Source: Chrysochromulina parva | Lineage: Eukaryota > Haptophyta > Prymnesiales > Chrysochromulinaceae | Reading direction: 5' to 3' | DNA length: 50,057 nucleotides | Assembly: GCA_002887195.1 (NCBI GenBank) | Contig: PJAB01000058.1 | Span: 1-50,057 of the forward strand | Part shown: positions 45,401-50,057 of the stretch, in pieces | How positions within the stretch are numbered: the first letter of the stretch is position 1 | How the letters are laid out: every line of letters begins with the position of its first letter | Notes under the pieces: model-generated | Told to the model about the DNA's origin: nothing | The model's database searches: none | What the model saw: the letters and a program-made list of their open reading frames with translations, nothing else | Translations under genes and position numbers: made by a program

Positions 45401-48337
45401 CGCCGCCGCCGCTCAATCGATCTCGCTCCAACCGTCGGCGAATTCCGGCATCGTTGGCAGTCACATTGATGCCGATGGGACGCCTCTCACGGCTGAGATC
45501 GTCTCGGCAGTCCTCGGCTACCCCATCGACGACTTCCAGACGCGCACCCTCGCGGTCATCGTGGACCCGGAGCGCGACCTGCTCGCGATGGCGCCTACTG
45601 GCTCGGGCAAGACAGCGGTCGCTCTCCAGGCGATCATGGCGGCCTTTCGGCGTGGCAAGAAGGCCGTGTACACCTCCCCCGTCAAGGCACTCTCCAACCA
45701 AAAGTACGCCGAGTTCAAGGCGTGGTTCGCCTCACGCAACCTGAACGCGGGCGTCACGTTACTCACGGGCGACATTAAGATTCGAGCGCCGCCGGGCACC
45801 GTGGCTGAGCTCATCATCTGCACGAGTGAGATTCTGCGGAATAAGCTCGTCAAGATGGCGGGGACGGCGGCGGTGGTCGCCGATCCGGCCGTTGCAGCCG
45901 TTGGGCTCGTGGGTCAGGGCTCTGCCTCGACGATGAGCGACAATGACCTTCAGAACCTCGGGTGCGTGGTCTCCGACGAGATCCACTACATCAACGACCC
46001 GGAGCGCGGCGCGGTGTGGGAAGAGACACTGATGCACATGCACCCGTCGACCCAGCTCGTCGCCCTCTCTGCCACGCTGCGCGAGCCCGAAAAGTTCCTG
46101 CAGTGGATCCGCACGACGCGTGGGCGCGACGCTGAGCTCGTCCGGAGATTTGATCGGCACGTGCCTCTCCATTTGGGCGGGCTCGAGCGCCGTCGTGGCG
46201 CCTTTGTGGAATTCTTCGGCACACACGGGGAGCGCGCTGGGGTGTTCGACATGGCCAAGTATGCGGAGCTACGCCAAGCCATCTCTGCGCCGCCCGAGAA
46301 GGATAGCGCCGCCGCCGCCGCTGCCGCCACCAACAAGATGGATCGGGTGAATGAGAAGGCGGCCGCAAGGGCGGCCTTTGAAGGTGGGGGCGGCGGCGTG
46401 GGAGGCAAGGGGGGGCGCGGCGGTGGCGGCGGCAAGGGCGGAGGGGGCGGCAAGGGCGGAGGCGGGGGCAGCGGTGGCGGCGGGCGGGGCGGCGGCGGCT
46501 CGCACAGCAATGAGCCCTCGTATGCGTCCGAGTGCCTGCGGCTCGCGCGGGATCTTGCGGGGGGCGGCGGAGGCGTCTCAAAGATGCCTGCCATCGTCTT
46601 CGCCATGTCGCGCAAAAAGTGCGTCGAGGGCGCGCACTGCTGCGCCTCACTCAACCTGCTCGGCGGCTACCGTCCCAAGGATCGGTTGGGGGACGACGCC
46701 ACTGAGGAGGAGCGGGCGGCCTTCGAGAAGGCGGAGGCCGAGCGGCGCGCACTCGTCAAGGCCGCCCAACGAGCCCTGCACGCCATGCACCGCTCTCACT
46801 TGCAAAGGTACATGCCCGAGCTTGGTGAGCTCGAGGCGTACACGGACGTGATGTACCTGCTCGAGCGGGGTGTAGCCTACCACCACGGCGGCATGCTGCC
46901 CATCTTGCGCGAATTTGTCGAGCTCTGCTTCCAGCAGCGACTGGTCAAGCTCGTCTTCGCCACCGAGACGCTCGCGGTCGGTGTGAACATGCCCGCGCGC
47001 ACCGTCGTGTTCACGCAGCTCGACAAGCCCAACGACACCGGAAAGCCGGGCCATCGTAACCTGCGACCGGATGAGTTCTGGCAGATGGCGGGGCGAGCGG
47101 GGCGGCGCGGGCTGGATGAGCTCGGTTACGTGATCTACTCGCCTACCCTCTCCGTGGCGGGCCTCAAGAACATGGCGAGCGCGACCGAGCTGCGCGAGAT
47201 GTTGGTGGGGGCCATGCCCGCGGCCACTTCACAGCTGAGCGTGAATCGGCCGTTTGTGCTGCGTCACCTCGCGCGTGGCTATGGGCCGGAGGTGCTCAAT
47301 AAGACGCTCCTCGCCGACCAGCTACGTCGGCAGACGGAGCTCTTGCAGGCTGAGATGGCTGTGGCTGTGGTCGGGGGCGGTGGCAGCGACGCTCTCCTCG
47401 ACGCCGCGCGCAAGTACGCAAAGCTCGAGGCGCGTCTCCACGGCACGAGCGCCGATCTGATTGGGCTCAACCCGAAGCAACAGAAGGCCGCCCAGGCTGA
47501 GCTGCGCCAGCTGCTTGAGCTCCACGGCGAGAGGCTGATTGCGGCGAAGAGCTCGATCGCGACGACCGAGCGGCTCACCGCCGAGATCGAGATCAATCAG
47601 TCGCTCCTGTTTCGTCAATGGCAGGAGGCCCTCGGCTGGCTGGGCGAGTACGGTTTCGTTGATGAGGCGGGATTGCTCACGCCCCGCGGACGTGCATGCG
47701 CCGCCTTCGCCGATGGCCACCCGCTCATTATCGGCACCATCATCGCGGACGGCTGGCTCGCGCAGCTATCTCCGGGCGAGATCTGCGCGTGGCTCTGCCT
47801 CTTCCTAAAGGAGAGCCGCGGCAATGATATCTCCCAATCCGAGCTCAAGCCGCCCGAGCCGTCGGCGGCGCTCGCGGAGGTGTTTTGATGGGCACTGATC
47901 GCGTCCCTGATTGCGACCCTGATTGCTACCCTGATTGCGACCCTTATTGCGACTCCGAGTGCGACCCTCATCGCGATCCGAATTTGCGACCCAAATTGCG
48001 CCCCTAATTGCGACCCTGATTGCAGGTGCTCGCCGAGACGGACGGCCTCGCCGAGATCCTCGAGGTCGAACTTGAGCGCACCCTCATGCTGATGATGCTG
48101 GATTGGACCACCCACAAGGACATCAAACGCATCGCCGTGTGGGTCGACTCCTACATGCTCGGCACCTTCGTCAAGGCCGTGATGCGTGTCGCCTCGTACA
48201 TTGACGTCGTCAAGGAGGTTCTTCTCGGTCTGGGCGCGTACGAGACGCATAACAAGCTCGACAACCACATGGACCTCCTCCTTGGGGGTTTGGTCACCAA
48301 CGAGTCGCTCTACCTACGCCTCGCCGACGGCGAATGA
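42488..48337 (+). CDS. RNase II/Dis3 (RNB) exoribonuclease fused to a SKI2-like RNA helicase
   Basis: Exons 42488-43512, 43727-47879 and 48026-48337 join exactly in frame to about 1829 residues. Residues 1-560 form an RNB domain. The catalytic acids are all present (DNPGTRDIDD, about residue 142), then LGIHVSDVAS and SSPIRRYAD (about 410), with an S1-like end (FTGKIETDEDG). A linker of about 350 residues carries two related helical modules and Pro/Ala tracts. The helicase starts near residue 930: APTGSGKT (about 964), SPVKALSNQK, DEIH (about 1091), ALSATL, a Gly-rich insert, FATETLAVGVNMPARTVVF and QMAGRAGRRG. A DSHCT-type end closes the chain. N-terminal cold-shock and PIN domains are absent, as is a KOW arch. 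RNB enzymes degrade RNA 3'-5' and SKI2/Mtr4 helicases feed them. The cellular compartment is not evident. The start is the first ATG of the frame. Confidence 0.92.
43513..43726 (+). repeat. Introner-like intron 1 of the RNB-helicase gene (214 bp)
   Basis: Body of perfect TGAGTGCTGC decamers, then degenerate TGAGTGCC units, ending TTGCCTCCCTCATCAG|GTACAATG. The donor reads GTACGCTG (6/8 match). It interrupts the RNB domain; removal gives MIEYNGYFGAML. Confidence 0.9.
47880..48025 (+). repeat. Introner-like intron 2 of the RNB-helicase gene (146 bp)
   Basis: About eleven TGATTGCGACCC-like units end in CTGATTGCAG|GTGCTCGCC. The donor is GAG|GTGTTTTGATGG. Here the array itself makes the acceptor and the flanking repeat is weak. 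Splicing completes the DSHCT domain. Confidence 0.85.
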
Positions 48338-48768
48338 CGCGTCGCCGAGGGCGCGAGAGAGGGGGAGAGAGCAGAGAGGCCAGAGAGGGAAGCACGAGCG
48401 CCAGCCGCGCCGTGTGGTGCCGAGCGTGCCTGAGGCACCGCAGGGTGTGTCATGAGAGGTGAGAGCGCGCGTGCCCCTCGGGAGCACGTCACAGGCTTTT
48501 TTGGAGGGTGGCCGCCGTACAGAACTGCCCCGCCCACACACACACGACACCTCTTGGTGAATGAGTCTCGACTCGTCTTCTTAGGATTCAACTACTCGGC
48601 GCCCATCGTGTGGCGGCTATTCGGGTCCGGTATATGCGAATCAAAGTCTTCGAGATCATCTGGAGATCACTTCACAGCTATTGAACATACGAGAGTCCTG
48701 CGTTTCTGTTACTCGGACGTGTTGGTGTGAATTCATAAGGAACATAACCGTGTAATCGACAGTTCAAG
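48338..48768. other. Intergenic stretch of 431 bp
   Basis: Contains a GAGA-rich segment (48350-48390) and no coding or RNA signal. It precedes the last plus-strand gene and should hold its promoter. Confidence 0.45.
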
Positions 48769-49769
48769 ATGGAGTTTGTCTCATCTACCTCGGTCTACTT
48801 GCCGCTCCACACACTGCTGCTCGAGGACGAGCTGCCTGTTACCGCGGCGCCACGGCCCGAGATCCGACGATGCCGCGGCTGCCAGGCTGTGCTGCTCGTT
48901 GCCGACTACATTGGTCGTGGCGCCGGCGCAATGGATAAAGCCCTCGCGTACCATTCTTGCGGCACCTGCGCCAGCGACGAGGCCTTCGCTGCCTCGATGG
49001 TGGCCGAGTTCAAGAGCGTGCTGGGATCTGGCGGCGACGAGGGCGAGCCCGACTCTGCTGCGTGCGCGCCGCCCGTCACGTGGCCCGACGGCGAGCCTCC
49101 GCTCGTGTACCTGGCGCGGGTGGGCAAGGTCGAGTGCGCCCTGAATCTGCTGCGTTCGGGCCTGGCCGCGTCCTGCGGAGGCGTGAACGCGCGCGGTCGC
49201 TTCGGCATGACCGCGCTGCACCACGCGGCCGCACGCAACGACACGACGCTTCTTCGGACGCTCGTCGCTGAGGGAGCCTCCACCTGGCTCACCACTCAGG
49301 ACGATGTCAACGCAGGCGTGACTGGCGGGCGCACACCCCTCCACGCGGCGGCGGCGGCCGGCGCGGCAGCCTCGGCGGCGTTGCTCGTGGAGCTCGATCC
49401 GATGAGCGCCGCGCGCACCGATTGGGAAGATCGGCTGCCTGCCGAGCTCGCGTGGCTCGGCGAGATCGAGGGAGCTCACGAGCTCGCAATCTCGCTCGTC
49501 GAGGCAGCGAGGCGAGCCTCCGCTGCTGACCCTCCAGCTGCGAGCGGGGAGATCGAAGGAGATCGAACGATCTTGAGCTCGATCGAGGTCGAGGTGCACG
49601 TCGACGCGATCGAGGAGACGGAGCTTGATGAGCTTGATGGTGAGCGGCAGCACGCACGTACTCTGAGCAAAGTCGAGCTACGCGAGCGCCACCGCGCCGC
49701 CCTTGACATCGAGGCACGCCCGAGGTTGCACACAGCTCATCTAATCAAGGGCGCTTGGACTGCTGACCG
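48769..49769 (+). CDS. Ankyrin-repeat protein with N-terminal Cys pairs (partial, runs off window)
   Basis: The ATG at 48769 starts a frame of 333 codons plus two bases before a repeat-filled intron. Near the N-terminus CRGCQAVLL and, 30 residues on, HSCGTCASDEAF give two Cys pairs and a His that could bind zinc. Ankyrin units follow (GRFGMTALHHAAARNDTTLLRTLVAEGAS, GGRTPLHAAAAAGAAASAALLVEL, DRLPAELAWLGEIEGAHELAISLVEAARRA). An acidic stretch (VEVHVDAIEETELDELDGE) comes next. The proposed donor is GACCG|GTGCGGCG at 49770. Reading on gives only the repeat peptide, then a stop. The 3' exons are outside the window. Function beyond protein binding is unknown. Confidence 0.7.
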
Positions 49770-50057
49770 GTGCGGCGCCTCTGATTGCCACTGAGTGCCA
49801 CTGATGGCCAATGATTGCCGCTCGTTGCCTCTGATGCCACTGCTCGCCACTGATTGCCACTGATGGCGACCGATTCGAGCTTGCAGGTGCAGACACTGAT
49901 TGCCACCGATTGCCACCGATTGCCACCGATTGCCACTGATTGCCACCGATTGCCACTGATGGTCTCCGATGGCGACCGATTCGAGCTTGCAGGTGCAGAC
50001 ACTGATTGCCACTGATTGCCACTGATTGCCACTGATTGCCACTGATTGCCACCGATT
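49770..50057 (+). repeat. Start of a decamer-array intron at the window edge
   Basis: From 49782 on, TGATTGCCAC decamers fill the rest of the window. A 20-nt interruption, TCGAGCTTGCAGGTGCAGAC, occurs at 49875-49894 and 49981-50000, so a 106-bp higher-order unit is present. The acceptor is not in the window. Confidence 0.75.

Noticed and set aside
42488..48337. Two separate genes, an RNase II homologue and a helicase
   Set aside because: One frame of more than 4 kb (43727-47879) covers the second half of the RNB domain, the linker and the helicase without a stop, and both introns splice in phase.
49737..50052. Minus-strand frames reading WQSVAISGNQ repeats at the right edge
   Set aside because: They are the antisense of the decamer intron array, which has no stop in that direction. 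The same peptide pattern appears wherever such arrays occur.
1..50057. tRNA, rRNA or autonomous transposon genes
   Set aside because: I saw no cloverleaf with a B-box, no rRNA-like block and no transposase or reverse transcriptase motif. A covariance-model scan would be needed to exclude small RNAs.

Overview
This is a nuclear, GC-rich stretch of a protist genome. Single-exon genes several kilobases long alternate with genes cut by short spliceosomal introns of 75 to 215 bp, and there are no operons, Shine-Dalgarno sites or prokaryotic cassettes. One predicted protein (39370-40710, minus) begins with a signal peptide ending in an ASA-F type junction. That is the usual entry signal for plastids of secondary red-algal origin. 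With the very high GC, the Ala/Gly-rich proteins and the decamer-repeat introns, a haptophyte-like alga is my best guess; this is inference, not proof.

Layout: a membrane/EF-hand/zeta-fold kinase fusion (280-3240, minus) lies head to head with an MFS transporter (3487-5973, plus). A small kinesin (6140-8423, minus) lies head to head with a complex I NDUFA12-type subunit (8652-9839, plus). An ankyrin-TRP type channel follows (10553-14307, plus). Then comes a long minus-strand block: a degenerate SRAP/HMCES-like protein with UIM and SIM-like motifs; a Sel1-repeat RING protein; a multi-PH/IQ protein; a proline-rich membrane protein; a giant kinesin-RING-hydrolase-like fusion; an EF-hand/NADP-oxidoreductase fusion; MCMBP; a secreted repeat protein with about 13 DLMxLLRG-type motifs; and a plastid protein. 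The right end is plus-strand: an ankyrin protein, an RNase II/Dis3-SKI2 helicase fusion (42488-48337), and another ankyrin protein running off the window.

Two things stand out. First, the introns look like introner-type insertions. Their bodies are degenerate decamers (TGATTGCC, TGAGTGCC, TGATGACC), always in the sense orientation. Six share the 3' end ATTGCCTCCCTCATCAG|GT or a close variant. Most are bounded by direct repeats of host exon sequence, either after the acceptor or as an 'echo' of the upstream exon end. Three splice junctions carry further tandem duplications of 48, 69 and 78 bp, all multiples of three. Second, there are several unusual domain fusions, above all the exoribonuclease-helicase, which would put a 3'-5' RNA exonuclease and its unwinding motor on one chain.

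The genes do not form one pathway. They cover RNA decay, motors, DNA replication and repair, ubiquitin signalling, ion and solute transport, respiration and plastid function. Exon boundaries below were deduced from reading frames, GT-AG sites and family motifs, without transcript data.
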